From: G963720475 sp963720475
Lineage (GTDB): Bacteria; Actinomycetota; Thermoleophilia; Solirubrobacterales; Thermoleophilaceae
NCBI GenBank assembly: GCA_963720475.1
Contig: OY970394.1
Coordinates: forward strand, 1,860,001 to 1,924,000
Reading direction: 5' to 3'
Length of the DNA: 64,000 nt
This document shows positions 42,685 through 52,936 of the stretch, piece after piece (the stretch's first letter is position 1; each line of letters starts with the position of its first letter). The position numbers were made by a program, and so were the translations under genes. The notes beneath the pieces are model-generated. The model did not search any database, had not been told where the DNA came from, and worked only from the letters and a program-made list of their open reading frames with translations.

Positions 42685-43099
42685 CTACGCGCGGCGGCGG
42701 AGCGAGCGCGGGACTACGAAGCGGATCCCGCTGCGCACGTCGTCGATCGAGCACGTCTTGTTGTCGATCAGGAGCGCTTTCTTCGCGGCAGGCACGAGGT
42801 CCATCTGGTTGATGTAGCCGTCGTGGCCGCGCTTGCGCGTGATCAGCCAGAGGTAGCCGGTGTCCTTCAGACCGGGCGCGGTAGGCCTTGAAGATCTCCT
42901 CGCCCTCCTCGACGGAGTTGGCGGACACGATCGCGCCGTCGATCTCGCCCGACTTCACGAGCCCGCGGCCCAGCCGCTCTTTTACTGCGCGGCGCAGCTC
43001 GGGACCGACGTCGCCGGTTATCTCGACGCGCTCGTCGGGCTCGATCCCCAGCTTGTCTACCACGCTGCGGTGGCTGTAGTCCTTTTCCTTCGTGGCCAT
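42685..43099 (-). CDS. DUF3052-like protein (one frameshift)
   Basis: About 138 codons, starting MATKEKDYSHRSVVDKLGIE with RVEITGDVGPELRRAVKERL, typical of actinobacterial DUF3052. After KAYRAR one extra base (near 42875) displaces the remainder, LKDTGYLWLITRKRG and IDDVRSGIRFVVPRSL, into the next frame, ending at 42685. The family's role is unknown. It is convergent with dapB and divergent from the small Gln-rich gene. A candidate GGGTC/GACCC hairpin lies between it and dapB (42654-42668). Confidence 0.8.
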
Positions 43100-43130
43100 G
43101 CGAAACGCGTCCAAAGTATGACCAGTCGGC

Positions 43131-43158
43131 TTGACGGGGATGAAAGGGGGCATAGACT
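43131..43158 (+). promoter_or_regulatory. Promoter upstream of the small Gln-rich gene
   Basis: TTGACG (43131-43136) and TAGACT (43153-43158) have a 16-base spacer, a strong match to a primary sigma promoter. Transcription should begin near 43165, about 24 bases before ATG 43189, which has a clear GAGGAGGA SD. It contrasts with the leaderless signals common here. Confidence 0.65.
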
Positions 43159-43188
43159 CGGCTCTGAGCCCGATTTCGAGGAGGACAG

Positions 43189-43502
43189 ATGGGATTCATG
43201 GACAAGGCCAAGCAGCTCGCCGACCAGGCGCAGCAGAAGCTCGACGAGGCCCAGCAGCAGTTCAACCAGGGCCAGCAGAGCGGTGGCGCCCAGCAGCAGC
43301 AGGGCGGGGGACAGCGGTTCGACGAGCACGGTCGGCCGATCCCCGACGAAGGTGCAGACGCAGCCGCCCCAGGGCGACCCCGTCGCCCAAGACCCCGCAG
43401 CCGACGCCCCTGAGGCGGAGGAGCCGAAGAGCCGCGCCGACCCCGCCGCCGGCCCCCGAGGGCACGAACACCAACCCGGACCCCTTCAAGCCGATCGAGT
43501 AG
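43189..43502 (+). CDS. Small Gln/Pro-rich hypothetical protein (likely frameshifted)
   Basis: The first frame reads MGFMDKAKQLADQAQQKLDE, a coiled-coil helix, then a Gln/Gly linker and RFDEHGRPIPDE. It ends at 43413 with an implausible arginine tail. One-base shifts (near 43350 and 43455) would continue as QTQPPQGDPVAQDP, DAPEAEEPKSRADP and finally PEGTNTNPDPFKPIE with a stop at 43502, a much more natural ending. The N-terminus resembles YtxH-like or membrane-stabilising small proteins. Function unknown; the restored size is about 104 residues. Confidence 0.6.
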
Positions 43503-43538
43503 CCGGGCCGCCCCCGCGCCCTGCGATAATCGCCGCCG

Positions 43539-44400
43539 ATGACGCCCGGCGGAATCCTGACGGCGATGGTCACGCCGTTCGACGCGGACGGCCGCGTCGA
43601 CGAGGCCGCGTTCGTGCGGCTGCTTCACCACCTGCTCGAGCACGGCTCCGACGGCGTCGTCGTGGCCGGTACGACGGGTGAGGGCCCGACGCTCGACGAC
43701 GAGGAGAAGGTCCGCCTGTTCGAGCTCGCCGTCGCCGAGGCGGGCGGCGCCACGGTGATCGCGGGCACGGGCTCGAACGACACCGCCCATTCGGTCCATC
43801 TGACGAAGCGCGCGAGCGACGTCGGCGTAGACGCGGTCCTGGTCGTCACGCCGTACTACAACAAGCCGAACCGCGGCGGTCTCATTGCGCCACTTCGAGG
43901 AGGTCGCGGGCGCCACCGACAAGGACGATCGTCCTCTACAACATCCCGCGCGCTGCGTGATCGACATGCCGAACGAGCTGCTCGCAGGAGCTCGGCCGGA
44001 TCGACAACATCGCGGCCGTCAAGCAGGCCCGCACCGAGGACGTCGCGCTGATCGACGGGCTCGAGCTGCTTGCGGGCAACGACGACATGCTCGCCGACGT
44101 CTGGACCTCGGCGGGAGCGGCGGGATCACGGTGGCATCGCACCTCTTCGGCGACCGAGATGCGGCGCATGGTGGACGAGCCGGACGCGCGACGCGAGATC
44201 CACGACTCGCTGCTCGACGCGTTCGAGGCGCTCGCGATCACGGCGAACCCGATCCCGGTCAAGGCCGCCGCTCAACATGCTCGGGCTGGGGGTCGGCGGC
44301 CTGCGCCTGCCGCTCGTCGAGGCGACCGACGGACGAGCGCAAGGTGCTGCGCTCGATGCTCGACAAGCCACGGCTAGCTGAGCCCGGTCGTCTGAGTTGA
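43539..44400 (+). CDS. dapA: 4-hydroxy-tetrahydrodipicolinate synthase (multiple frameshifts)
   Basis: An aldolase joining pyruvate and aspartate semialdehyde. The start GGILTAMVTPFDADGRVDE, VVAGTTGEGPTLDDEE and VVTPYYNKPNRGGLI are canonical. The remainder is broken across frames: HFEEVAGATDK, VLYNIP, RCVIDMPNELL, ELGRIDNIAAVKQA, LELLAGNDDMLAD, LDLGGSGGITVASHLFGD, EMRRMVDEPDA, ALNMLGLGVGGLRLP and DERKVLRSML. I count about eight one-base changes between 43885 and 44335, mostly insertions. With them repaired the protein is about 285 residues, the normal size. ATG 43539 follows GATAAT (43525-43530) by eight bases, suggesting a leaderless mRNA. Confidence 0.88.
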
Positions 44401-44407
44401 CGCTCTA

Positions 44408-46080
44408 GTGCCCGCGAAGCTGAAGGTCCTTCCGCTCGGCGGGCTGGGGGAGATCGGCAAGAACATGACGGTCGTCGAGTACGGCGGCCGCATCGTGGTC
44501 GTCGACACCGGCCTGATGTTCCCGACGCCCGACCAGCACGGGATCGACCTCGTCCTGCCGGACTTCTCCTACCTGCGCGACCGCGCCGACGACATCGAGG
44601 CGATCGTCCTCACCCACGGGCACGAGGACCACGTCGGCGCGCTGCCGTTCGTCCTGCGCGACATCGGCGAGGACGCCGTGCCCGCGATCTACGGCGGCCC
44701 GCTGACGATCGAGCTCGTCCGCTCGAAGCTCGAGGAGCACAAGCTGAAGGACGTGCCGCTGGAGAAGATCGCGCCCGGGCGAGCACGTTCGACGCCGGCC
44801 CGTTCTCGATCGAGGCGATCAAGATGGCGCACTCGATCCCGGACATGTTCGCGTACGCGCTCACGTGCGAGCTCGGAACGACGCTCTTCACCGGCGACTA
44901 CAAGTTCGACCAGACCCCGGTCGACGGCGAGCCGGCGGACGTCGCTCGCCTCGCCGAGCTCGGCCGCGACGGGCTGCTGCTGCTGTGCGGCGACTCGACG
45001 AATGCCGACCGCGCCGGGAATGGCGCCGTCGGAGTCGAGCGTCGGACCGCACCTCGCCGAGGTCTTCGCCCGCTGCGAGGGGCGCATCGTCGTCACCTCG
45101 TTCGCGTCGAACATCCACCGCATCCAACAGGTCGTCGATGCTGCCGCGGGCCTCGGGCGCAAGGTCTCGCTCGTCGGGCGCTCGATGCGCAAGAACATGA
45201 ACATCGGCCAAAAGCCTCGGCCACGTCGAGATCCCCGACGGGATGCTCGTCCAGCCGAAGGAGGCGAGCGACTTCCCAGACCACAAGCTCGTCGTAGTCT
45301 CGACCGGGAGCCAGGGCGAGCCGCTCTCGGCCCTGCGGCGGATGGCGCACCGCGACCACCCGCAGATCGAGCTCCACGAGCACGACACCGTGATCTTCTC
45401 GGCGACGCCCGTCCCCGGCAACGAGCGCGCCGTGAACGAGACGATCGATCGCATCTACGAGCTCGGCGCCGACGTGCATCACCACCGCCGATGCGCCGAT
45501 CCACGCCTCGGGCCACGGCTACGCCGACGAGCTCAAGCTGATGCTGAACCTGACGCAGCCGCGCTACGTGTTCCCGTTCCACGGCGACTACAAGCGCCTG
45601 CGTCTCCACGCCCAGCTCGCGGAGGACGTCGGGGTCGACCCCGAGGCGATCTTCCAGGGCCGAAACGGCCGCCCACTCGAGGTCTCGGCCGACGGCGCCC
45701 GCTTCGGCAAGGACCAGCAGGCAGGAATGATCTTCGTCGACGGGATGGAGGTGGGCGATATCGAGGACGTCGCCCTGCGCGATCGCCGGATGCTCTCGGC
45801 CGACGGGATCTTCATCGTCGTCGCCACCGTCTCCGAGCAGGACGGCCGCTCGGTCGCGCCGCCGGAGATCATCCTCCGCGGCGTGCCGTTCGGCGCCGAG
45901 ACCGACAACCTCGTGGACGATCTACGGGAGGCCGTCGAGCGCTCGCTGGCGCGCTCCGCGAAGGAGGACGTCAAGGAGATCTCGCTGCTCGAGGACCACC
46001 TCCACGACGACGTCGCGGAGTTCGTCTACGACCGGCTCAGGCGCCGACCGATGGTGCTGCCGGTCGTAGTGGAGGTGTAG
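44408..46080 (+). CDS. rnj: Ribonuclease J (four frameshifts)
   Basis: An endo/5'-exonuclease of the metallo-beta-lactamase/beta-CASP group, about 557 codons. KLKVLPLGGLGEIGKNMTVV, VLTHGHEDHVGALP (zinc site), KMAHSIPDMFAYAL, FTGDYKFDQTPVDGEPAD, GDSTNADR, VTSFASNIHRIQQV, VVVSTGSQGEPLSALRRMA, IHASGHGYADELKLM and YVFPFHGDYKRLRLHA follow the family order. Frame breaks lie near 44785, 45015, 45215 and 45480. GTG 44408 is eight bases after dapA. The end overlaps the convergent histidine kinase by 44 bases. Confidence 0.91.
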
Positions 46081-47491
46081 CGCCCCCACCAGCGCTGCGC
46101 TTCGGCAGGCGCACGACGAAGTGCGCGCCGCGCTCCGACGGCGCGAGCGCGACGGAGCCCCCGTGCGTCTTGGCGACCGCCTGGACGATCGCCAGCCCGA
46201 GCCCGCTCCCGGCCGCGTCGGCGCGTACGAAGCGCTCGAACAGGCGCGCCTCTAGCACGGGCGCGATGCCGGGCCCGTCATCGCTCACCTCGAGCACGAC
46301 GTCGTCCCCGTCCGGGCGCAGGCGGACCTGTACGCGGGTCCCCGCGGGCGTGTGGCGGATCGCGTTCTCGACGAGGTTGCGAACGAGGCGGTGGAGGTCG
46401 TCCGGCGCGCCCTCGACCGTCAGCGACTCGGGGCCGTCGTCGTCGGTGTCGAGCTCGATCTCGTGGTCGCCCGCGAGCGGGGCTAGCTCCCCGAGCGCCT
46501 CGCCGGCGACGGCGGTCAGATCGCACGGTCGCCGCGGAGCGTGGCGGCCGGCGTCGGCGCGGGCGAGCAGCAGCAGGTCGCCGACCAGACCGTCGCATCC
46601 GCTTCGAGGAGCGCAGCGCAGACTCAGCGATCTCGGACTGCTCGCCCTGGAGCTCGGTCTCGAGCAGTTCGAGGTTGGCGAGCACGCTCGTCAACGGGGT
46701 TCGCAGCTCGTGCGAGGCGTCGGCGACGAACTCGCGCTGGCGCGCCAGCGCCGACTCCGTCTCGGCTCGCGACGCATCGAGCGAGGCGAGCATCTCCTCG
46801 AGCGTCCGCGCGAGGTCGGACACCTCGTCGTCGGCCTCGGTGCGGGGGAGGGCGGTGGCGGGGTCGCGCGTGCGCGTGATCCGCTGCGCGGCGCTCGTCA
46901 GGCCGGCGATCGGTGCCATCGCGCGCCGCGCCACGGCGAGTCCGGCAAGCAGCGCGAGCGCCGTGCCGGCGAGCACGCCGAGCCCGAGGAAGAGTTGGAC
47001 GCGCGCGATCGTGCGGTCGAGGCTCGACTCCGGCTTCGCGTACTGGACGAAGCCGAGCGGCTCCGAGGGCGCCTGCTGCGTCGGGGAACGTTCGGTGAGC
47101 GGCCGCGAAACGACCCGGTAGGCACCCACGTCCTGCGGCTCCTCCGACGGTGGGCCGAGCGGTCGGGGCGTTGCGCGTCGCGGCGAGCGGGCGCCCGTCG
47201 GCGCTCAACACGCGGACCACCGCGCGGCCGGTCGCGGCGGCCTGCAGCGTCTCGGCTATCGGCGCTGACCTGCAACCCGCCCGCGCCGGCCTGGAGCGTG
47301 ACGCTGTCCTGCAGCTCGGTCGCCGCCAGCCGCAGGTCGTCGTCGAAGTTCGCCTGGACGCGGTTGATCGTGATCGTCCCGACCACGACCGCGAACAGCA
47401 GCAGGATGATCAGCGTCAGGCCGGCAGAGGTGAGCGCGAGTCGCCAACGGATCGGGATCCGGTCGAGCCGGCCGAGCAGCGCGTCCTTCAT
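46037..47491 (-). CDS. Sensor histidine kinase (frameshifted)
   Basis: About 484 codons. Near the N-terminus RIPIRWRLALTSAGLTLIIL is a membrane helix; a second helix (LFLGLGVLAGTALALLAGLA) follows an external segment with GAYRVVSRPL. HAMP is followed by FVADASHELRTPLTSVLANL with the phospho-His, and then the ATPase core LVRNLVENAIRHTPAG, VSDDGPGI and GSGLGLAIVQAVAKTHGG. Frame breaks near 47265, 47160 and 46605 each fit one extra base. The ATG at 47491 overlaps the regulator's stop by four bases, so it is a cognate pair. It resembles MprB/PrrB-type kinases; the signal is unknown. Confidence 0.88.
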
Positions 47492-48168
47492 GCCGCGCGC
47501 ATCACGTAGCCCGCTCCCCGGACCGTGTGGAGCACGCGCGGCTCGCCCTCGGCCTCGAGCTTGCGGCGCAGCGTCGAGATGAAGACGTCCACGGTGTTCG
47601 TCTCGGAGAGGGGGTCGTAGCCCCAGACCTCCTCGAGCAGGCGGTCGCGCGAGACGACGAGGCGCTCGTTGTCGAGCAGGAACTCGAGCAGCTCGAACTC
47701 GCGCGCCGTCAGGTCCAGCGTCCGCTCGCCTCGGAAGGCCTCATGCGTCGCGGCGTTGAGCTTGACGTCGCCGCAGATCAAAAAGCCCGTACCGCGCGGC
47801 GGCCGCCGGCGCAGCAGCGCGCGCAGCCGCGCGAGGAGCTCCTGGCGCTCGAACGGCTTGACGAGGTAGTCGTCGGCGCCGGAGTCGAGCCCCTCGACGC
47901 GGTCCTCCACGCCGTCTCGCGCGGTCAGCATCAGGATCGGCACGTCGAGGTCGCGCCGGATCCTCCGGCAGACGTCAATGCCGTCGACGCGGGGCAGGCC
48001 GAGGTCGAGCACGATCGCATCCGGCTCGAACTCGATCGCCTGCTCGAGCGCGACGGCGCCGTCGGCCGCGAGCCCGACCTCGTAGCCCTCGAGGCGGAGC
48101 GAGCGCCGCAGCACGTCGGCGATCTCCTTGTCGTCCTCCACTACCAGCACGCGAGCGTTGTCGGGCAT
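47488..48168 (-). CDS. OmpR-family response regulator
   Basis: A 226-residue regulator. The receiver has VVEDDKEIADVLRRSLRLEG with the acidic pair, IVLDLGLPRVDGIDV with the phospho-Asp, LTARD and GADDYLVKPFERQELLAR. The winged-helix domain has LDLTAREFELLEFLLDNE, RDRLLEEVWGYDP and VDVFISTLRRKLE. It is phosphorylated by the overlapping kinase. ATG 48168 follows reverse-strand TACCAT (48180-48175) by six bases, with no SD. It diverges from ftsK with 91 bases between. Confidence 0.94.
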   Translation of the reverse strand: MPDNARVLVVEDDKEIADVLRRSLRLEGYEVGLAADGAVALEQAIEFEPDAIVLDLGLPRVDGIDVCRRIRRDLDVPILMLTARDGVEDRVEGLDSGADDYLVKPFERQELLARLRALLRRRPPRGTGFLICGDVKLNAATHEAFRGERTLDLTAREFELLEFLLDNERLVVSRDRLLEEVWGYDPLSETNTVDVFISTLRRKLEAEGEPRVLHTVRGAGYVMRAA

Positions 48169-48259
48169 GCTCAAATGGTAGGCGCAGAGCGGCTGAATCC
48201 TTAGGACTTGTTCAAGGGGCAGGGTCGGGCCGCTTGGCGTCGAAGGGCTGAATCTGACA

Positions 48260-50800
48260 ATGGCACGTCGTCGCCCAAGCCGCACGAGCAGTCGTCCACG
48301 GCTCGATCTCGGTCGCTACGCGCGCTGGCCGCCGTTCGACCTGCCGCGGCTCAGCCAGCGCCAGCTCGACCTGGTGGGCCTCGGGCTGATCGCCGCGGGC
48401 ATCTATCTCGCGTTCGTCTTCTATTTCGGCTGGGATGGCGGCAAGCTCGGAGAGGCCCTGCGCGAGGGGCTCGTGGTCGCCTTCGGCCAGGTCGCATACG
48501 CGAGCCCGGTCGCGTTCGCGCTCGCCGGGGCGCTGTGCCTCTTCGGGGAGCTGCTGCCGTCGGTGCGGCCTGTGCGGGCCGGGCTCGTCTGCCTGATCGC
48601 CGCGGCGCTTCTCGGCCTCGCCGCCGGGACGTTCGGGATCGGCCCGGGCCGGCCCCCCGCCGCGCCGGAATTCATGGGCGTGGACCTGCTGCGCGATCGC
48701 GGCGGCTTCGTCGGCGAGTCGTTGTGGTGGACCTCGAGCACTTTGCTGCAGGCGATTGGGGCCCACATCATCTTCTGCTTCCTGCTCGTCATCGGCGTGC
48801 TGCTGGTCACCGGCGCAACCGTGGCGGGGGTGCTCGAGCGTACCCGCACCGGCGTGTCCTCCGCCCGGCAGCGGGTACGGAGCTCGAGCGAGGAGCTCGC
48901 CTCGCTCTTCCGCCGTCCGGGCGAGACGATTCGCGCGCAGGGCCCACTGCCCGGCTACTACACCGACGACGAGCCGGTCACCGAGGATGTCGCCCCGCCC
49001 GAGGTCGAGCCCGTGGTGCGTGGGACGGTGGTGGAGGCCAGCGGCCTCGACGGCGCCGAGCGCTACCCGGATCTGTACGGGGTCGAACCCGACGAGCCGG
49101 CGGAGGAGCCTGCGGGGCCTGAGCCGCTGCCCGAGCAGGCCAAGCCCGACCTCGAGCCGGAGCCGGAGCCGGAGCCCGGGGACGACCTCGCACCTGAGAC
49201 CGGCGAGCTCGAGCCGGTGCCCGGCTTCGCGGACGAGCCGGAGCCCGAGATCGCCGAGGACGAGGAACTGACCCCCCAGGGGAACTCGCGCTCCGACGTG
49301 ACCGAAGCCGACGGCCGGCGCTACAAGCTCCCCTCGCCCAAGCTGCTCGAGCGGGGCGATTCGAGCACGAAGGTGGACGCGAGCGAGAAGAAGCGCGTCG
49401 GCGCCCAGCTCGTCGAGGCGCTAGGCCACTTCGGCGTCGCCGCCCAGGTGGTCGGCACCGTCTCAGGCCCGCACGTCACCCGCTACGAGCTCCGCCTCGC
49501 GCCGGGAATCAAGATGACCAAGGTCTCGGCGCTGAAGGACGACCTCGCCTACGCGCTCGCGGCCGAGGACGTCCGCATCCTCGCCCCGATCCCGGGGAAG
49601 CAGGCAGTCGGCGTCGAGGTCCCGAACGCTGACCGCCGCAACGTCCTCCTCGGGGACGTCTTCCGCCGTCCGCCCGCGGACGCCTCCCCGCTGACGGTCT
49701 GGCTCGGCAAGGACATCGGCGGGATGCAGATCGGGACCGACATCGCTCGGCAGCCGCACCTGCTCGTCGCCGGCACCACCGGGTCGGGCAAGTCCGGCTC
49801 GCTCAACGCGATGCTGTCGTCGATCCTGCTGCGGGCGACGCCGAACGAGGTCCGCCTCGTGCTCGTCGACCCGAAGCGCGTCGAGCTCACGCACTATGAG
49901 GACATCCCGCATCTGCTGACGCCCGTCGTCACGAGCCCCCGGATGGCGGCGAACGTGCTCAACAACCTGCTCGGCGAGATGGAAGCGCGGTACGACCTGA
50001 TGCAGGCCGCGAAGACGCGCGACCTGATCCAGCTGAACTCCTACCGCGAGCAGCGGGGTGACCCGAAGCTGCCCTACATCCTCTGCGTGATCGAGGAGCT
50101 GGGCGATCTGATGATGGTCGCGCCGACCGAGGTCGAGGACGCGATCATCCGCCTCGCTCAGAAGTCGCGCGCGGTCGGCATCCATCTCATCCTCGCGACC
50201 CAGCGGCCGAGCGTGGACGTCATCACCGGTCTGATCAAGGCGAACGTTCCGGCGCGGATCGCCTTCGTCGTCTCCTCGCAGACGGACTCCCGCGTGATCC
50301 TCGACCAGAACGGCGCCGAGTCGCTGCTCGGCAAGGGCGACATGCTCTTCAAGCCGGCCGACAAGCCGCGCCCGAAGCGACTTCAGGGGGCCCTGATCAC
50401 CGAGGACGAGATCCTCGAGCTGACCGACCACTGGCGCCGCCAGGGCGAGCCAGAGCTGCGCGAGGAGCTGCTCGAGGCGACCGAGTCCGAGGAGGAGGGC
50501 TCGGACACACCTGACGACTTCGACCCCGACTCCGACGAGCTCCTCCCCGAGGCGATCTCGACCGTCGTCCAGATGGGGAGCGCATCGACCTCGATGCTCC
50601 AGCGCCGCCTACGCGTCGGCTACACCCGTGCGGGCCGCCTGATCGACATGATGGAGCGCCGGGGAGTGATCTCCGGCTACCAGGGCTCGAAGGCGCGCGA
50701 GGTGCTCGTCGACGAGGTCGACCTGTCGCGTGTTCTGGCCGCGCTCGACGAGCCGGCGGGCGCCGCCCCGGTGGGCGCCGGCACGGGCGAAGCCGAGTAG
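48260..50800 (+). CDS. ftsK: DNA translocase FtsK/SpoIIIE
   Basis: An 846-residue septal DNA pump. About four membrane helices lie in residues 35-190, followed by an acidic Pro/Glu linker (about 230-345). The motor begins around 355 with the alpha/beta domains (VVGTVSGPHVTRYELRLAPG). GTTGSGKSGS near residue 505 is the Walker A, VLVDPKRVELTHYEDIPHL and ILCVIEELGDLMMV the Walker B area. A C-terminal winged-helix gamma domain (LQRRLRVGYTRAGRLIDMME) recognises KOPS-like DNA sites. It moves chromosome ends through the closing septum. The length is typical. Confidence 0.95.
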   Translation: MARRRPSRTSSRPRLDLGRYARWPPFDLPRLSQRQLDLVGLGLIAAGIYLAFVFYFGWDGGKLGEALREGLVVAFGQVAYASPVAFALAGALCLFGELLPSVRPVRAGLVCLIAAALLGLAAGTFGIGPGRPPAAPEFMGVDLLRDRGGFVGESLWWTSSTLLQAIGAHIIFCFLLVIGVLLVTGATVAGVLERTRTGVSSARQRVRSSSEELASLFRRPGETIRAQGPLPGYYTDDEPVTEDVAPPEVEPVVRGTVVEASGLDGAERYPDLYGVEPDEPAEEPAGPEPLPEQAKPDLEPEPEPEPGDDLAPETGELEPVPGFADEPEPEIAEDEELTPQGNSRSDVTEADGRRYKLPSPKLLERGDSSTKVDASEKKRVGAQLVEALGHFGVAAQVVGTVSGPHVTRYELRLAPGIKMTKVSALKDDLAYALAAEDVRILAPIPGKQAVGVEVPNADRRNVLLGDVFRRPPADASPLTVWLGKDIGGMQIGTDIARQPHLLVAGTTGSGKSGSLNAMLSSILLRATPNEVRLVLVDPKRVELTHYEDIPHLLTPVVTSPRMAANVLNNLLGEMEARYDLMQAAKTRDLIQLNSYREQRGDPKLPYILCVIEELGDLMMVAPTEVEDAIIRLAQKSRAVGIHLILATQRPSVDVITGLIKANVPARIAFVVSSQTDSRVILDQNGAESLLGKGDMLFKPADKPRPKRLQGALITEDEILELTDHWRRQGEPELREELLEATESEEEGSDTPDDFDPDSDELLPEAISTVVQMGSASTSMLQRRLRVGYTRAGRLIDMMERRGVISGYQGSKAREVLVDEVDLSRVLAALDEPAGAAPVGAGTGEAE

Positions 50801-50840
50801 TAATCGGCGGACGGGCGGCGTTCGCCAGAATGTCGGGCTG

Positions 50841-51650
50841 ATGGGCACGATCGGCGACACGCTCCGGGAGGCGCGCATGCGCCAGCAGATCGACATCGCC
50901 GAGGTCGAGGAGGCGACGAAGATCCGCGCGAAGTACCTGCGCGCGCTCGAGAACGAGGAGTTCTCGCTGCTGCCCGACGCTCCGCGCGTGCGCTCGTTCC
51001 TCCGCACCTATGCGGAATGGCTCGGGCTCGACGCGCGCATGCTCGTCGAGGAGTACCGCGCGAACTACGAGCCCGGGGGAGAGGTGGGCGAGGTTCATCC
51101 GGTGAGCCGGCCCACCCGCCGGCGCCGAGAGGGCCGTCCCGAGCGGCGCCCACCCGGCCGCGGTGCCCTGATCATCGTGGCGGTTGTCGCACTGGTGGCG
51201 TTCCTGGCGATCCTCGGCCTCGCAAACGACGACGACGGGGGTGGAGGCGGGTCGGAGAAGAAGGGCGATGACGCGGCCCAGCGCGAGCGCGCGCAGGAGC
51301 GCCGGCGGGAGCGACAGCGCGAGCGCGAGCGCGCCGAGGCGCGGGAGCGGGCTGAAGAGGCTGCCCGGCGGCGCGCAAAAGTGGGCATCGCGCCTCCGGA
51401 CGACGGGGGTGGCACATACGTGTGCGTCGACAACGGCGCCGGCGAGATCCTCTTCGAAGGCACGTTGAGCGAGCCCCAGACCTTCCGCGGCAAGCGGATC
51501 CGCATCAACCTCGGCCGGCGCGCGAGCGAGGTGCGCCTGAACGACGAGAAGGTCGAGATCGAGCAGTCGGCCGACCCGATCGCGCTCGACTTCAAGGCGG
51601 GCGAGAAGCGGCCGAACGAGATCGACGACGAACCATCCCCCTGCGCGTGA
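50841..51650 (+). CDS. RodZ-like helix-turn-helix membrane protein
   Basis: A 269-residue protein. The N-terminal HTH (about residues 1-75) has TIGDTLREARMRQQIDIAEV and IRAKYLRALENEEFSLLP, typical of HTH_25 in RodZ. A single membrane helix spans about 109-127, then an Arg/Glu-rich, probable coiled-coil stretch (140-182), and an external C-terminal domain of the DUF4115 kind (YVCVDNGAGEILFEGTL). RodZ connects MreB to the wall machinery; whether this genome has MreB cannot be seen. ATG 50841 is chosen; cinA overlaps its end. Confidence 0.8.
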   Translation: MGTIGDTLREARMRQQIDIAEVEEATKIRAKYLRALENEEFSLLPDAPRVRSFLRTYAEWLGLDARMLVEEYRANYEPGGEVGEVHPVSRPTRRRREGRPERRPPGRGALIIVAVVALVAFLAILGLANDDDGGGGGSEKKGDDAAQRERAQERRRERQRERERAEARERAEEAARRRAKVGIAPPDDGGGTYVCVDNGAGEILFEGTLSEPQTFRGKRIRINLGRRASEVRLNDEKVEIEQSADPIALDFKAGEKRPNEIDDEPSPCA

Positions 51651-52936
51651 GCGCCCGCGCCGGCATCGTCGTGACCGGCACCGAGGTGCTCGCGGGCCGG
51701 GTGCGCGATCGCAACGGGCCGTGGCTGGCGGACCGGCTCGTCGAGCTAGGCGTCGAGCTCGCCCACGTGACCATCTGCGGCGACCGCCCAGAGGACATGC
51801 ACGCACAGTTGGCGTTCATGGTCGACCAGGGCGTCGATCTGATCGTGACGAGCGGCGGCCTCGGCCCGACGGCAGACGACCTCACCATCGAGGTGGTCGG
51901 CGAGTTCATGGGCCGCCCCCTGGGGCTCGACGAGGAGCTCGAGCAGCGGATCTGGGAGATCTTGCAACCGCTGATGAAGCGCTGGCGGAACCTCGACCCT
52001 GACGCCATTCGCGCTGCCAACCGCAAGCAGGCGATGGTCCCGCAGGGGGCGTTCGTGATCAACCCGGCGGGAACCGCGCCCGGGCTGGTGGTGCCACCGG
52101 TCGAGGGCGAGCGTCCGACGGTCGTGGTGCTGCCCGGGCCGCCGCGCGAGCTCCACGCGATGTGGCCTTTCGCCGTCGAGTCGGAGGAGTTCCAACGCGC
52201 CGTCGGCGCTCGCTCCGACTACTCGCTCGAGATGCTGCGCCTGTTCGGCATCCCGGAATCGGAGATCGCCGAGACCCTGCGCGTGGCGGAGGGGGAGATC
52301 TCCGGGTTCGAGGCACTCGAGATAACGACCTGCCTGCGGCGAGCGGAGGTTGAGGTCGTCGTGCGCTACGAACCGTCGTCGTCGGACGCCTGGGACGCGC
52401 TGTACGCGCTGATCGTCGAACGGCACGGGAACATGCTCTTCTCGACCGACGGAACCACGGTGGACGAGCAGGTTGCCGCGTTGCTCGACGGACGCCGGAT
52501 CGGAGTGGGGGAGTCGTGCACGGGCGGATTGATGGCCGGGCGCTTGTCGGAGCGCCCCGGCGCTTCTTCGTATTTCGGCGGGGGCGTCGTGGCCTACTCG
52601 AACGAGGCGAAGACCGAGTTGCTCGGGGTGGATGCGGGCGCGATCGAGGCGCATGGTGCCGTCTCACCCGAGGTGGCCGACGCGTTGGCTGCTGGCGCGA
52701 TGGAGCGGTTCTCTGCGGATGTTGGCGTCGGGATTACGGGCATCGCAGGCCCTGATGGGGGAACGGAGGAGAAGCCGGTCGGGTATGTGTGCTGGTGCGT
52801 GAAGACCGCCGACGGCGGCGAGCTCGCACGAGACATCCGCCTGCCCGGGGACCGCGCCGAGATCCGCGACCGCTCGACCACGGTCGCGATGCACCTGTTG
52901 CGGCGGCTGCTGCGTGGCGAGGACTTCCCCGTCTGA
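51647..52936 (+). CDS. cinA: CinA-family protein (nicotinamide-nucleotide amidohydrolase / competence-damage protein)
   Basis: A 429-residue two-domain protein. The N-terminal MoCF-like domain has AGIVVTGTEVLAGRVRDRNG and VTSGGLGPTADDLTIEVVGE, active in related proteins as ADP-ribose pyrophosphatase. VLPGPPRELHAMW precedes a middle segment. The C-terminal domain has GESCTGGLMAGRLSERPGAS and ITGIAGPDGGTEEKPVG, the NMN amidohydrolase region with its active serine. GTG 51647 overlaps the RodZ-like stop, and the downstream thpR-recA order is the usual cinA neighbourhood. Confidence 0.92.
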   Translation: MSARAGIVVTGTEVLAGRVRDRNGPWLADRLVELGVELAHVTICGDRPEDMHAQLAFMVDQGVDLIVTSGGLGPTADDLTIEVVGEFMGRPLGLDEELEQRIWEILQPLMKRWRNLDPDAIRAANRKQAMVPQGAFVINPAGTAPGLVVPPVEGERPTVVVLPGPPRELHAMWPFAVESEEFQRAVGARSDYSLEMLRLFGIPESEIAETLRVAEGEISGFEALEITTCLRRAEVEVVVRYEPSSSDAWDALYALIVERHGNMLFSTDGTTVDEQVAALLDGRRIGVGESCTGGLMAGRLSERPGASSYFGGGVVAYSNEAKTELLGVDAGAIEAHGAVSPEVADALAAGAMERFSADVGVGITGIAGPDGGTEEKPVGYVCWCVKTADGGELARDIRLPGDRAEIRDRSTTVAMHLLRRLLRGEDFPV

